Positions 41,381 to 50,437 of a DNA stretch of 64,000 nucleotides are shown piece by piece (within the stretch, counting starts at the first letter, position 1; every line of letters starts with the position of its first letter). The notes under the pieces were generated by a model. That model had not been told where the DNA came from and searched no databases. It worked only from the letters and a program-made list of their open reading frames with translations. Source of the DNA: Gemmatimonadota bacterium (GTDB taxonomy: Bacteria > Gemmatimonadota > Gemmatimonadetes > Longimicrobiales > Gaopeijiaceae); NCBI GenBank assembly GCA_021295815.1, contig JAGWBQ010000001.1:87165-151164 (forward strand). Reading direction: 5' to 3'. Position numbers and translations under genes: made by a program.

Positions 41381-42634
41381 ATGCGAGCCGTCACCTTCAA
41401 CATCACCGTTCCCTCCTTCCTGGTGAGCAAGGCGCTTGGGCGCCTCACCAATTCCGCAGTCTTCGGGGCTCTGAGCGGGCTGCGCTACTGCGAGGTCGAC
41501 GCCCCCGCGCCACCGGCGGACGACTGGGCGCGCATCGACGTGACCCGTGCGGGCATCTGCGGAACCGATCTTGGCAATCTCGCCCTCAAGGCCAGCCCCA
41601 TTCTCGAGCCCTTCGGCTCGTTCCCCGCGGTTCTGGGCCACGAGGTGGTCGGCAGGGTGGCGGAGGCCGGGCCCGCTTCAGGGCTCGACCCGGGCGAGCG
41701 CGTTGTCGTGGACCCGATGATCTCTTGCGCGGTTCGAGGATTCGAAGAAGCGGAGCGGTGTCCGTCATGCCGGAAGGGATTCCACTGCACCTGCGAACGC
41801 GCCGGAGACCCAGGGGCTCTGGAGATCGGGGGCGCACCCATGCGACCCGGTACCACGATCGGATATCACGCCTCGCTGCCCGGGGGCTGGAGCGAGTCCA
41901 TGGTCGCTCATGCGAGCCAGCTGTTCCGGCTCCCGGACTCGATCGACGACGATGCCGCAGTCATGATCGAACCTCTCGCGGTAGGCATGCACGCAGTCCT
42001 CGCTTCCAGACCCCTGGGTGCCGGACCGGTCTTGGTCATCGGCGGCGGTCCCATAGGACTCGGCGTGGTCTGGGCGCTCAGGGGCGCGGGCTACGAGGGC
42101 GAGCTGGTGGCACAAGTGAAGCGCGGTCCCGAAGCCGATCTCGCCCGCCGTCTCGGCGCGTCCGACACGGTGACTCCGGGCGATGAGGCGCGCTCGGCCT
42201 TGGTCGGCACCGGATCCAGCGCGTACATGCCGCTCGTCGGGGCCGAGGTCTTCGCAGGGGGCGGATTCCCGCTCATCTTCGACTGCGTAGGAAGTCGCCA
42301 GACCCTCGACCAGTCGCTTCGCTTCGCGAGTCCCCGCGGGCGGGTCGCGGTTCTGGGTTGCGCGGCCGCGATGCGCAAGATAGACCTGACGCTGGTGTGG
42401 GCCCGCGAGATCCGGGTCCGCGGTTTCGTCGGGTACGGCGCCGAGGAGTGGAAGGGAGGAAGGGTGCACACCTTCGACGTCGTCATCGAGATCCTGCAGG
42501 CCACCGATTCACCGGTGAGCGATCTCGTGACCCACGTGCTGCCTCTGGCCCGCTACAAGGAGGCGCTCGGTCACGCGTTCGACCGCCGCAGGAGCGGGGC
42601 GATCAAGGTCTGCTTCGATCCCAGGGCCGCTTAG
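41381..42634 (+). CDS. Zinc-binding alcohol dehydrogenase (MDR family)
   Basis: The 417-residue cytoplasmic protein is a medium-chain dehydrogenase. Catalytic zinc residues are C60 in GICGTD and GHE in LGHEVVG; a cysteine-rich loop (CPSCRKGFHCTC, about 127-138) is in the structural-zinc position, with an unusually long spacing. The nucleotide-binding motif is GGGPIGLG, near 213. The extended N-terminus (about 30 residues before the usual start of the domain) and the loop resemble threonine/sorbitol dehydrogenase relatives, but the substrate is not clear. The stop codon shares four bases with the stop of the convergent ogt gene. Confidence 0.85.
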   Translation: MRAVTFNITVPSFLVSKALGRLTNSAVFGALSGLRYCEVDAPAPPADDWARIDVTRAGICGTDLGNLALKASPILEPFGSFPAVLGHEVVGRVAEAGPASGLDPGERVVVDPMISCAVRGFEEAERCPSCRKGFHCTCERAGDPGALEIGGAPMRPGTTIGYHASLPGGWSESMVAHASQLFRLPDSIDDDAAVMIEPLAVGMHAVLASRPLGAGPVLVIGGGPIGLGVVWALRGAGYEGELVAQVKRGPEADLARRLGASDTVTPGDEARSALVGTGSSAYMPLVGAEVFAGGGFPLIFDCVGSRQTLDQSLRFASPRGRVAVLGCAAAMRKIDLTLVWAREIRVRGFVGYGAEEWKGGRVHTFDVVIEILQATDSPVSDLVTHVLPLARYKEALGHAFDRRRSGAIKVCFDPRAA

Positions 42635-43197
42635 CCGGCTTCGTTCCGGCTCTCCATACGGACCGTGCTCCCGGCGGTGTCTCCGCTGGCGCGTCGTCCC
42701 TCCAGCTCGAGCAGCCTCACCTTGCTGGGCACGCCGCTCCCGAAACCTGTCAGCCGCCCCCCGGAGCCCACCACCCTGTGGCAGGGCAGCACCAGCGGTA
42801 GAGGGTTGGCGCCCATGGCCTGTCCCACCGCCCGCGCCGAACCGGGTCGGTCCACCGCGTTCGCGATCTCGCCATAGGTGGTGAGTTCACCGAATTCCAC
42901 GTTCGCGAGCCGTTCGTAGACGGCCTGCTGGAAATCCGTAAGCCTGGAGGGGAGTCGCCAGGCGAAACCGAAACGCGTCCGGCGACCCTCGGCGTACTCG
43001 GCGATCTGCCTGAGGGCGGCTTCAAGCACCGGAGGGCGCTCCGCAGGCGGTGTATGCTCCACGTCCGGTCGCGCCCGCAGTTCGATGCGGGTCACGCACT
43101 CGTCCGTCGACCAGACGGTGACCGGGATGCCCAGCGCTTCGTCAAGCTGGGCGGAATAGGTCGCGAAGGGCATGGCGGAAGGGTGTTTCGTCGGCAT
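42631..43197 (-). CDS. ogt: Methylated-DNA-protein cysteine methyltransferase
   Basis: The 188-residue suicide enzyme removes alkyl groups from O6-guanine. The acceptor is C139 in LPCHRVVGSGG; GQAMGANPLPLV and TTYGEIANAV (helix-turn-helix region) are conserved. ATG 43197 is chosen because AGGAG lies four bases upstream and the length then matches Ogt/MGMT. An N-terminal domain of about 85 residues is present, so it is not the short atl-like form; there is no AraC/Ada domain. It lies 105 bases after sufU and might be at the end of the suf transcript. Confidence 0.93.
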   Translation of the reverse strand: MPTKHPSAMPFATYSAQLDEALGIPVTVWSTDECVTRIELRARPDVEHTPPAERPPVLEAALRQIAEYAEGRRTRFGFAWRLPSRLTDFQQAVYERLANVEFGELTTYGEIANAVDRPGSARAVGQAMGANPLPLVLPCHRVVGSGGRLTGFGSGVPSKVRLLELEGRRASGDTAGSTVRMESRNEAG

Positions 43198-43301
43198 GTG
43201 GCTCCTGCTAGTCGGTTGCCGGCTCGTGGACATTTCGCGCGAGCGACGACGCGACGCCCCGGTAAGGGCGATGAGGGGTGAATGGTCCGGCTGTTCGGGC
43301 G

Positions 43302-43799
43302 TCAGGGTTTGGTATCCGATCCGATCTCGGCGGCGGGCATCCGGTCGAGCAGCCGCTGCAGCGCCTCGAACGCCAGAAGCGCGCATTTGATCCGGACCGG
43401 GAACTTGCTGACTCCCTTCAGGGCTCGCAGGTCTCCCAAGGATCGGTCCTTGGCAGCGGACGAATCGCCGTGCATCATCTCGGTGAAGCGGCCTGCGATC
43501 CGGAGCGCATCGTCGAAGGGCAGTCCCGTGACCAATCCGGTCATCATGCTCGCGGACGCCTGCGAGATGGAGCAGCCCTGCCCGGTGAAGCCGGCTTCGC
43601 TCACGATGCCGTCGACGAGGCGCAACTGGAGGCTGATCTCGTCTCCGCAGCTCGGGTTGGTGAGGTGTATCTCGACGCAGGGTTCGGCGAGCTTGCGCTT
43701 GTTCCGCGGTCGACGGTAGTGATCGAGGATGACCGCCTGGTACAGCGAAGAGAGTCTCGGCTCGGGATGAGAGGCGGACCGGCCGCCGGGAGGGCTCAT
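43302..43799 (-). CDS. sufU: SufU-type Fe-S assembly / sulfur-transfer protein
   Basis: The 165-residue protein matches SufU: C51-G-D53 in NPSCGDE, C76 in GQGCSIS and C139 in VRIKCALL are the four zinc ligands. In Gram-positive systems SufU accepts persulfide from SufS by zinc-ligand exchange. The start overlaps the sufS stop as ATGA. The SufU-type motif, with the usual GQGC and insertion before the last Cys, and the absence of SufE nearby indicate the SufSU sulfur-transfer route. Confidence 0.95.
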   Translation of the reverse strand: MSPPGGRSASHPEPRLSSLYQAVILDHYRRPRNKRKLAEPCVEIHLTNPSCGDEISLQLRLVDGIVSEAGFTGQGCSISQASASMMTGLVTGLPFDDALRIAGRFTEMMHGDSSAAKDRSLGDLRALKGVSKFPVRIKCALLAFEALQRLLDRMPAAEIGSDTKP

Positions 43800-45034
43800 C
43801 CGAAGATCTCCTTGACCTCGTGGAGTCCTTCGACGAGTCGGTCTACGTCTTCGCGGTCGTTGTAGAGGTAGAAGGAGGCCCGGGCCGTGGCGGCGACGCC
43901 GAAGTGCTTCATGGCGAGCTGGGCGCAGTGGTGGCCCGCCCGGATCGCCACTCCCCTGAGGTCGAGGATGGTCGAGATGTCGTGCGGGTGCGCGTCCCCG
44001 AGCGTGAAGGACACGATGGCCGAGTGGTCGTCGCCTTGCGGACCGTAGATGGTGACGCCGTCGATCTCGCCCACCCTATCGAGGGCGTAGGCCAGGAGCT
44101 CGAGTTCATGCTCGATCACCGCCTTACGTCCGATCGCCTCCAGGAAGTCGACCGCCGCACCCATGCCGACCGCGCCGGCGATGTTGGGGGTCCCGGCTTC
44201 GAACTTGTGAGGAAGGTCGGCCCAGGTGCTCGCATCGCGCCTCACCACGGCGATCATCTCGCCGCCCCCCTTGTACGGATCCATCGTGTCGAGCAGTTCG
44301 CGGCGCGCCCACAGACAACCTATTCCGGTCGGACCGCACATCTTGTGGCCGCTGAAGGCGTAGCAGTCCACGCCCGCGTCCGCCAGCGTTCCCACATCCA
44401 GCTCGGCGTGGACCGCTCCTTGCGCTCCGTCGACCACGACGAGCGCACCTACCCCCCTGGCCGCCGCGGCGATCTCCCTCACCGGGTTGATCGTGCCCAA
44501 GGCGTTCGAGACGTGGCCGAACGCGACCACCTTGGTTCGCTCGGTCAGCAGGTCGGACAGGCCGTCGAGGGCGAGCCGACCCGCTCCGTCCATCTCGATG
44601 TAGCGGATCCGAGCCCCGGTCCGCCTGGCGAGCAGCTGCCAGGGGACGATGTTGGAGTGATGCTCGAGCGTGGTCAGGAGGATCTCGTCGCCCGGTCCGA
44701 CGTTGTCGAGCCCCCACGCGGTCGCCACCAGGTTGATGGCCTCGGTCGTGCCGCTCGTCCACACCAGTTCGGCGGGTTCGGCGGCGCCAATCCAGCGTGC
44801 GACCTTGATCCGCGCGCCTTCGTAGGCGTCGGTCGCGCGTCGGGAGAGCTCGTGGATGCCGCGGTGCACGTTGGCGTTGTCGAGCGCCCAGTATCGGGCC
44901 AGCGCCTCCGTGACCGCCGTCGGCTTCTGAGAGGTCGCGGCGCTGTCCAGATAGGTCAACGGATAGCCGTTGATCTCCTGATCGAGCGCGGGGAACTCCC
45001 GTCTTGCGTCGACGAGGTCCAAGGGCACACGCAC
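43796..45034 (-). CDS. sufS: Cysteine desulfurase SufS
   Basis: The 412-residue PLP enzyme takes sulfur from cysteine for the Suf scaffold. PLP lysine is K231 in FSGHKMCGPTG; the catalytic cysteine is C370 in RAGHHCAQ, in the short group II loop; TLEHHSNIVPW near 122-132 is the usual substrate-site block. The start is GTG 45034, four bases after the ferredoxin stop, or GTG 45028. It is of normal length and group II (SufS/CsdA) type. Confidence 0.96.
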   Translation of the reverse strand: MRVPLDLVDARREFPALDQEINGYPLTYLDSAATSQKPTAVTEALARYWALDNANVHRGIHELSRRATDAYEGARIKVARWIGAAEPAELVWTSGTTEAINLVATAWGLDNVGPGDEILLTTLEHHSNIVPWQLLARRTGARIRYIEMDGAGRLALDGLSDLLTERTKVVAFGHVSNALGTINPVREIAAAARGVGALVVVDGAQGAVHAELDVGTLADAGVDCYAFSGHKMCGPTGIGCLWARRELLDTMDPYKGGGEMIAVVRRDASTWADLPHKFEAGTPNIAGAVGMGAAVDFLEAIGRKAVIEHELELLAYALDRVGEIDGVTIYGPQGDDHSAIVSFTLGDAHPHDISTILDLRGVAIRAGHHCAQLAMKHFGVAATARASFYLYNDREDVDRLVEGLHEVKEIFG

Positions 45035-45038
45035 CGCC

Positions 45039-45350
45039 TCAGCCGACGTCGACGAAGATCTCTCCGTCTCGCACCTCGACGGGATAGGAGGTCACCGGAC
45101 GCACCGCCGGCAGCGCGGTGTTCTTGCCGGTCGCGCACTCGAAGGCCGCGCCGTGGTAGAGGCAGACGATCTCGTCGCCTTCGATTTCACCGTCGGAGAG
45201 CGGGTAGTCCTCGTGAGAGCATTCGTCCCGCAGCGCATAAATGCTACCCTCGACGTTCGCCAGCACGACGGGCACCTTCTCGACGCTCACGCCGCGCAGC
45301 TCTCCCTGCTTGACTTTGCGCGCTTCAATCACTCTGACCCAGTTGGCCAT
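45039..45350 (-). CDS. Rieske-type [2Fe-2S] ferredoxin of the suf operon
   Basis: The 103-residue protein has a single Rieske domain with C44-x-H46 (CSHEDYPL) and C63-xx-H66 (CLYHGAAF). Such small NirD/BphF-like ferredoxins are often found inside sufCBDSU operons of Actinobacteria and related lineages, and could supply electrons for cluster building or persulfide reduction; this role is not proven. It is three bases after sufD and four before sufS, so it belongs to the operon. Confidence 0.93.
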   Translation of the reverse strand: MANWVRVIEARKVKQGELRGVSVEKVPVVLANVEGSIYALRDECSHEDYPLSDGEIEGDEIVCLYHGAAFECATGKNTALPAVRPVTSYPVEVRDGEIFVDVG

Positions 45351-45353
45351 GAG

Positions 45354-46685
45354 CTAATGGTCTCCTTGCCGCAGCTTGGTCGTTATGGCTCGGGTGACCT
45401 TCTCGGTGACGCCTCCAAGGGGAAGGCGGGAGAGGACCTCGCCCAGGAAGCCGAGAACCACGAGTCGTTCCGCCCGTCTCTGGGGCAGGCCACGGCTCAT
45501 CAGATAGAATTTGGCTTCGGAATCCAGCTCGCCCACCGTCGCACCGTGCGAGCAGCGCACGTCGTCCGCCTCGATCTCCAGGTTGGGAAGCGAGTCGGCA
45601 CGAGCGTCGGGCGAGAGCAGCAGATTGCGGTTGGTCTGGTAGGCGTCGGTGCGCTGAGCCTTCGGGTGGACACGGATGATGCCCCGGAAGACCGAGCGCG
45701 AGGCCCCGTCCAACGCCCCCTTGTAGAGCAGATCGCTCGCGGTGTGGGCTACCTCGTGGTCCTGGCTGGTGTTGAAGTCGAAGTGCTGGTCGGCGTCTCC
45801 GAAGTAGAGTCCGAGCATGTCCGAGTTGGCGCCTGAGCCGAGCAGCCGGGCGTTGAGGTCGACCCGGGTCACCGAACCGCCGAGCGCGACGTTCAGGGTG
45901 TCGAGGGTCGAGTCCCTTTCGGCCAGAGTGCGCTGCGCCGCCTGATAGAAGACCCCCTTGCCGAGCTGTTGAATGGAGACGTATTGGACCCTTGCGTCCT
46001 GTTCGGCGAAGAGCTCGATGGCGTCGGATATGAACGTCTGCGAGGAAAAGTTTTCGGAGAGGAGCTCGTCCACCAGGGAGACCTGACTGCCGGGCCGGGC
46101 CACGATGAGCGTCCGGCCGAAGCTGGCGGCACCCTCCCGGCTGAACCAGCGGGTGACCCGTACTGGGTCCTCCAACTCCACTCCCCGGGGCACGTGCAGA
46201 AAGACCCCGTCGCTCCAAAGCGCGGCGTTCAAGGCCGGAAACTTGCCGTCGCCGGGCGCGACCGCGCGCACCGCCAGGTGTTCGGCGACGAGGTCCGCGT
46301 GCTCGGTGGCCGCCTCCCTGAGCGAGCTCAGCACGACGCCCCGGTCGGCGAGTTCGCTGCGCAGCTCGACGTGCGTGACTCGCCCGTCGACGATCACGAC
46401 CCTGCCCGAGGCGTCCTCCTCCCGAATCGCACGGCGCAGGGCCTCGGGCCAGGCGGTCGTTTCTCCGTCGGCCGGGCCGACGCCGTTGGCGCCGTAGCTC
46501 AAAGCGTCGAGATCGAGCTTGGTCTTCAGGTTCGTGTAACGCCACTCCTCGAGCCTGGTAGTAGGCATGGGAGTGCCCTGGAAGACGTCCCAGGCGTCTC
46601 GGCGACGCTCACGCAACCAGTCGGGCTCGGCCTCGGCGAACTGCGTCAGGGCGCCCGCATGCGCAAGGGTAGTAATGTCGCTCAT
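45354..46685 (-). CDS. sufD: SufD, Fe-S scaffold component
   Basis: The 443-residue protein matches SufD, partner of SufB in the SufBC2D scaffold. The C-terminal beta-helix has SDMLGLYFGDADQHFDFNT shortened to GDADQHFDF, then RTDAYQTNRNLLLSP and CSHGATVGELD near 375-390, which are the usual SufD blocks. The N-terminal helical domain is present, with full length. It begins seven bases after the sufB stop. Confidence 0.95.
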   Translation of the reverse strand: MSDITTLAHAGALTQFAEAEPDWLRERRRDAWDVFQGTPMPTTRLEEWRYTNLKTKLDLDALSYGANGVGPADGETTAWPEALRRAIREEDASGRVVIVDGRVTHVELRSELADRGVVLSSLREAATEHADLVAEHLAVRAVAPGDGKFPALNAALWSDGVFLHVPRGVELEDPVRVTRWFSREGAASFGRTLIVARPGSQVSLVDELLSENFSSQTFISDAIELFAEQDARVQYVSIQQLGKGVFYQAAQRTLAERDSTLDTLNVALGGSVTRVDLNARLLGSGANSDMLGLYFGDADQHFDFNTSQDHEVAHTASDLLYKGALDGASRSVFRGIIRVHPKAQRTDAYQTNRNLLLSPDARADSLPNLEIEADDVRCSHGATVGELDSEAKFYLMSRGLPQRRAERLVVLGFLGEVLSRLPLGGVTEKVTRAITTKLRQGDH

Positions 46686-46692
46686 ATGCGGG

Positions 46693-48108
46693 TCAGCCGA
46701 CCGAGCCCTCCATCTCCAGCTCGATCAGACGGTTGAGTTCGACCGCGTATTCGAGAGGCAGCTCCTTCGCCACCGGCTCTATGAAGCCGCGCACGATCAT
46801 CGCCATGGCCTCCTCCTCGGAGATGCCGCGGCTGGTCAGATAGAAGAGCTGCTCTTCGCCGATCTTCGAAACCGAAGCCTCGTGGCCGATATTGGCGTCG
46901 CTCTCCTCGATCTCGATGTAGGGATAGGTGTCGGTGCGGGAGGTGTCGTTGATGAGCAGGGCGTCGCACTCCACGTTGGACCGGGCCCGGTTCGCGCCCT
47001 CGTGCACCTTGAGCAGCCCGCGGTAGGACGAGCGTCCCAGTCCCTTCGAGATCGACTTGGACACGATCGACGACGTGGTGCGCGGAGCGGCGTGCACCAC
47101 CTTGCCGCCGGTGTCCTGATGCTGCCCGTCCCCGGCGTAGGCGATGGAAAGGATCTCGCCGTGCGCCCCCTCGCCCATGAGGTAGCATGACGGATACTTC
47201 ATGGTCAGTTTGGAGCCGAGATTGCCGTCGAGCCACTCCATGTTGCCGCCCTCCCGAACCAGGGCGCGCTGGGTGACCAGGTTGTACATGTTGTTCGACC
47301 AGTTCTGGATGGTCGTGTATCGGAAGCGGGCGTTGCGCGCCACCACGATCTCGATCACCCCCGAGTGGAAGGACTCGGTGGAGTACACCGGCGCGGTACA
47401 GCCCTCTATGTAATGCGCGCTCGCGCCCTCGTCGCAGATGATGAGCGTGCGTTCGAACTGGCCCATCCGCTCCTGGTTGACTCGGAAGTAGGCCTGGAGC
47501 GGCGTCCCGAGCTTGACATCGGGCGGGATGTAGACGAAGGAGCCGCCGGACCACACCGCCGAGTTCATGGCGGCGAACTTGTTGTCGTGCGAGGGAACCA
47601 CCGTCGCGAAGTGCTTGCGGAAGAGCTCGGGATGGTTCTTCAGACCGTCTTCGATGGAGTCGAAGATCACCCCCTGCGCCTCCCACTCCTCCTTGAGCGA
47701 GTGATAGACCATCTCGGACTCGTACTGGGCGCCCACCCCGGCCAGGATCTTACGCTCCGCCTCCGGAATGCCGAGCTTCTCGAAGGTCTCCTTGATCTGC
47801 TCCGGCACGTCGTCCCACGAATGCTCCATCCTATCCTGCGGGCGCACGTAGAAGTGGATGTCGTCGAGCACGCGCTCGAGGTCGCTCAGGTCTCCGCCCC
47901 AATCGGGCATCGGCTTGCGTTCGTAGATGCGCAGGGCCTTTAGTCGGAAGTCGAGCATCCACTCCGGCTCCTCCTTGTGAGCGGATATGCGACGAACGAT
48001 ATCCTCGCTCAGACCGGTGGGCGAGCGGTATACCGGGTCCCCCCCGGTGACGAAGTCGTACTGGTACTCATCCAGATTAAGGGCCTGGACGGTCTCGTTA
48101 CTAGGCAT
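46693..48108 (-). CDS. sufB: SufB, Fe-S scaffold component
   Basis: The 471-residue protein matches SufB, the cluster-assembly scaffold of SufBC2D. The conserved C381 in [12 protein letters not shown] corresponds to the essential C-terminal cysteine of SufB, and C237 lies in [10 protein letters not shown]. The sequence is highly conserved with no insertion; there is no intein. The ATG overlaps the end of sufC by eight bases. Confidence 0.97.
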   Translation of the reverse strand: MPSNETVQALNLDEYQYDFVTGGDPVYRSPTGLSEDIVRRISAHKEEPEWMLDFRLKALRIYERKPMPDWGGDLSDLERVLDDIHFYVRPQDRMEHSWDDVPEQIKETFEKLGIPEAERKILAGVGAQYESEMVYHSLKEEWEAQGVIFDSIEDGLKNHPELFRKHFATVVPSHDNKFAAMNSAVWSGGSFVYIPPDVKLGTPLQAYFRVNQERMGQFERTLIICDEGASAHYIEGCTAPVYSTESFHSGVIEIVVARNARFRYTTIQNWSNNMYNLVTQRALVREGGNMEWLDGNLGSKLTMKYPSCYLMGEGAHGEILSIAYAGDGQHQDTGGKVVHAAPRTTSSIVSKSISKGLGRSSYRGLLKVHEGANRARSNVECDALLINDTSRTDTYPYIEIEESDANIGHEASVSKIGEEQLFYLTSRGISEEEAMAMIVRGFIEPVAKELPLEYAVELNRLIELEMEGSVG

Positions 48109-48880
48109 GGCGCTTTCCGTTTTCCCGCCAGCTCGCGTAACCCTCTTTCTCGAGCGCGAGCGCGATTTCCGGGCCTCCCGAGCGCACGATGCGGCCGTTC
48201 ACCATGACGTGCACGAAGTCCGGCTCGATATAGTTTAGGAGCCGCTGGTAGTGGGTGATAAGCAGGACCGACATCTCCGGGTCCTCGTCGATGAGCGTCC
48301 TCACGCCGCCCGCCACAACCTTGAGAGCGTCGATGTCGAGGCCGGAGTCGGTCTCGTCCATGACGGCCAGTTTCGGCTTGAGCACGGCCATCTGGAGGAT
48401 CTCGTTACGCTTCTTCTCGCCCCCGCTGAAGCCGTCGTTGACGTGGCGCTCGGCGAAGGCCGGATCCATGTCGAGCAGCTCCATGGCCTCGGTGAGTTCG
48501 TCGTGGAAGTCGAAAAGATCGAGCTCTTCGCCGTCGGGAAGGTGCGACTGCCGGGCGGTGCGCAGGAAGTTCGCGATGGAGACGCCCGGGATCTCGACGG
48601 GATACTGGAAGGCCAGGAAGATCCCGAAGCGGGCACGCTCGTCGGGCTCGAGTTCGAGAATGTCCTCGCCCTGGAATCCGACCGCGCCGCTCGTGGCCTC
48701 GTAGCCTGGGTGCCCGGCGAGCACCTTGGCGAGAGTGCTCTTGCCCGAGCCGTTCGGCCCCATGATGGCATGCACCTCGCCCTTGCCGACGGCAAGGTCG
48801 ACTCCGGTGAGTATGGAGACATCCTCGTCGGCGACCTTGGCTTGAAGGCCGCGCACGTCAAGGACCGGATTTTCTGGCAT
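48101..48880 (-). CDS. sufC: SufC, ATPase of the Suf scaffold
   Basis: The 259-residue ABC-type ATPase has Walker [10 protein letters not shown] at 41-49, the signature SGGEKKRNE and Walker [13 protein letters not shown]. It energises cluster assembly on SufBD. It is the first gene of the operon; its leader contains direct and inverted repeats. No clear ribosome site precedes ATG 48880. Confidence 0.97.
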   Translation of the reverse strand: MPENPVLDVRGLQAKVADEDVSILTGVDLAVGKGEVHAIMGPNGSGKSTLAKVLAGHPGYEATSGAVGFQGEDILELEPDERARFGIFLAFQYPVEIPGVSIANFLRTARQSHLPDGEELDLFDFHDELTEAMELLDMDPAFAERHVNDGFSGGEKKRNEILQMAVLKPKLAVMDETDSGLDIDALKVVAGGVRTLIDEDPEMSVLLITHYQRLLNYIEPDFVHVMVNGRIVRSGGPEIALALEKEGYASWRENGKRHA

Positions 48881-48893
48881 TTAGCGGAGATTC

Positions 48894-48972
48894 GAAGGGA
48901 AGAACGACCCGGAAGGGAAGATCCGAAAGACAGGTCGGGCTCGTTCCGGGTAGACCGTGAATCTACCGATTC
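48894..48972 (-). promoter_or_regulatory. suf operon leader with direct and inverted repeats
   Basis: Two exact 10-base direct repeats (gaagggaaga on the plus strand) at 48894-48903 and 48912-48921 are spaced by 18 bases. A 14-base inverted repeat, GAATCtaccGATTC, lies at 48959-48972. They lie in the 104 bases between the PepSY gene and sufC and could be operator sites. No regulator gene (SufR or IscR-like) is in the window. Confidence 0.3.
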
Positions 48973-48984
48973 GGGTGGATGCGG

Positions 48985-50304
48985 TCAAGACTGGATCCGG
49001 GCGGATGCCGGATCGGGATTCGCCGCTGTCACCCGACCGCGCCACCGGCGCAACCGTCTGAAGGCCATCGAGAGCCCCGTCCACACCATGAAGCAGGCGC
49101 CGAGGCTGAAGATACCGGCGGCGAGCTGTCCGGCCGCACCGAAGTACTCTCCGGTATGCGCATGCTGAAAAATCTCCCGGGCGCGGCGCGCGGGCGCGAC
49201 GGCCGAGAACGGCGTCCACTCGCGAGGGACGCCGGACGCGGCATCGACAACCAGGACGCCGGTCATCTGCGGCCGGCCACGCCCACCGCCCGCGATCAGC
49301 GCCTCGACCGTGCCGTCCCTGCGGACCGGCAGCGCCAGGGTCAGGGTCTGCCAACCGTCCACCCACTCCTCGGCCGACCGCAGGACCGCACCGAGGTCGG
49401 GATCGTCCTCGTCCGACGCCGAAGGCGGCGCCTCCGAGGCGCCCTCCGGTCTTTCCACCCTTGCAGGTTCGCTCGCAGTTCCCGGCTCGGCCGGGACCTC
49501 GAGCGCCGTTCCCGGCCACCCACCAGCCGGAAGCGCCTGGCCTGCCGCCGGATAAACGCGGTCCGCCAGCTCCGGGTAAGACACGAGAGATCCCGTCAGA
49601 ACGATCACGCTCAGCGGAAGGATCGACCATACGCCCACCACGCGATGTCGGTTGTTGTCTCTGGCAGCCCTGCCTTCGCAACTTCTGAAAAGGAACCCGG
49701 CAAGGAACGCCCGCCGGCCGCCCTGCTTCGGCCACCAGAGTATGGGCCCGGTTACGAGGAGAAGGAAGAAGAGGATGTTCGCCGCGCCGCTCACGGCCCG
49801 TCCGTCGCGCACCATTCGGCCGGGTACGTTGAACCAGCGGTGCCACTCCCGGACCTCCTCGTAGAACGCCGTCGGGTTGGCGGTGCCGACCACTTCGCCG
49901 CGGTAGGGATCGACGAACACGTGACGGTACCTTCCCGAGCTCACCCTTGCCGGGGCCTGAGGATCGGAGCGGTACCGGAGGTCGGTCGCGACGAATGGGG
50001 ATTCGAGCTCCGCCGACCACTCCCGGACCACGTTCAGCAGGAATGCGGGAGCGATTTTCCGAGCGGGCGGATCGGACGTGACGGGAGGCGCGACCTGGTG
50101 GCGGCGCTCGGCGATGGCGGTGACCATGCCCTCGGTCGAGAGGATCGCTCCGGTCGCCGCCATGACGAGCACGGGCACCCCGGCCGCCGCGCCCACCGTC
50201 AGATGGAGGACGAAGACGAAATCGCGGAGAATGCGGCTGCGGCGCACCCTGCCGGTCGAGGTCATTCGAGATGGGTCAGGGTCGAGGGCGGGCGAGTTCG
50301 GCAA
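48985..50304 (-). CDS. PepSY-associated membrane protein
   Basis: The 439-residue product is a PepSY_TM protein: a helix near 30-55 (VFVLHLTVGAAAGVPVLVMAATGAIL), a periplasmic PepSY-like region with RHVFVDPYRGEVVGT, a motif HRWFNVPGR before a second segment, two central segments (SGAANILFFLLLVTGPILWW; VVGVWSILPLSVIVLTG) and a last one near 395-420. The layout matches FoxB/PiuB-like proteins linked with siderophore iron release or ferric reduction. Its place directly upstream of suf, in the same orientation, fits an iron theme. ATG 50265 is a plausible alternative start. The acidic, Ala/Pro-rich loop of about 60 residues near 270-330 is probably disordered. Confidence 0.82.
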   Translation of the reverse strand: MPNSPALDPDPSRMTSTGRVRRSRILRDFVFVLHLTVGAAAGVPVLVMAATGAILSTEGMVTAIAERRHQVAPPVTSDPPARKIAPAFLLNVVREWSAELESPFVATDLRYRSDPQAPARVSSGRYRHVFVDPYRGEVVGTANPTAFYEEVREWHRWFNVPGRMVRDGRAVSGAANILFFLLLVTGPILWWPKQGGRRAFLAGFLFRSCEGRAARDNNRHRVVGVWSILPLSVIVLTGSLVSYPELADRVYPAAGQALPAGGWPGTALEVPAEPGTASEPARVERPEGASEAPPSASDEDDPDLGAVLRSAEEWVDGWQTLTLALPVRRDGTVEALIAGGGRGRPQMTGVLVVDAASGVPREWTPFSAVAPARRAREIFQHAHTGEYFGAAGQLAAGIFSLGACFMVWTGLSMAFRRLRRWRGRVTAANPDPASARIQS

Positions 50305-50437
50305 AAGGGATTCGTTCTCGGGGCTTCCGGGGGCGGTCTCCTCGTTCTAGCTTGACTGAGGCTGGCTGCATCGGCAAGCCCCCGGCCCGAATACCGTCAG
50401 ACCGCCTCGCTCGGCGGGCACTTCAACACAGACCGTC

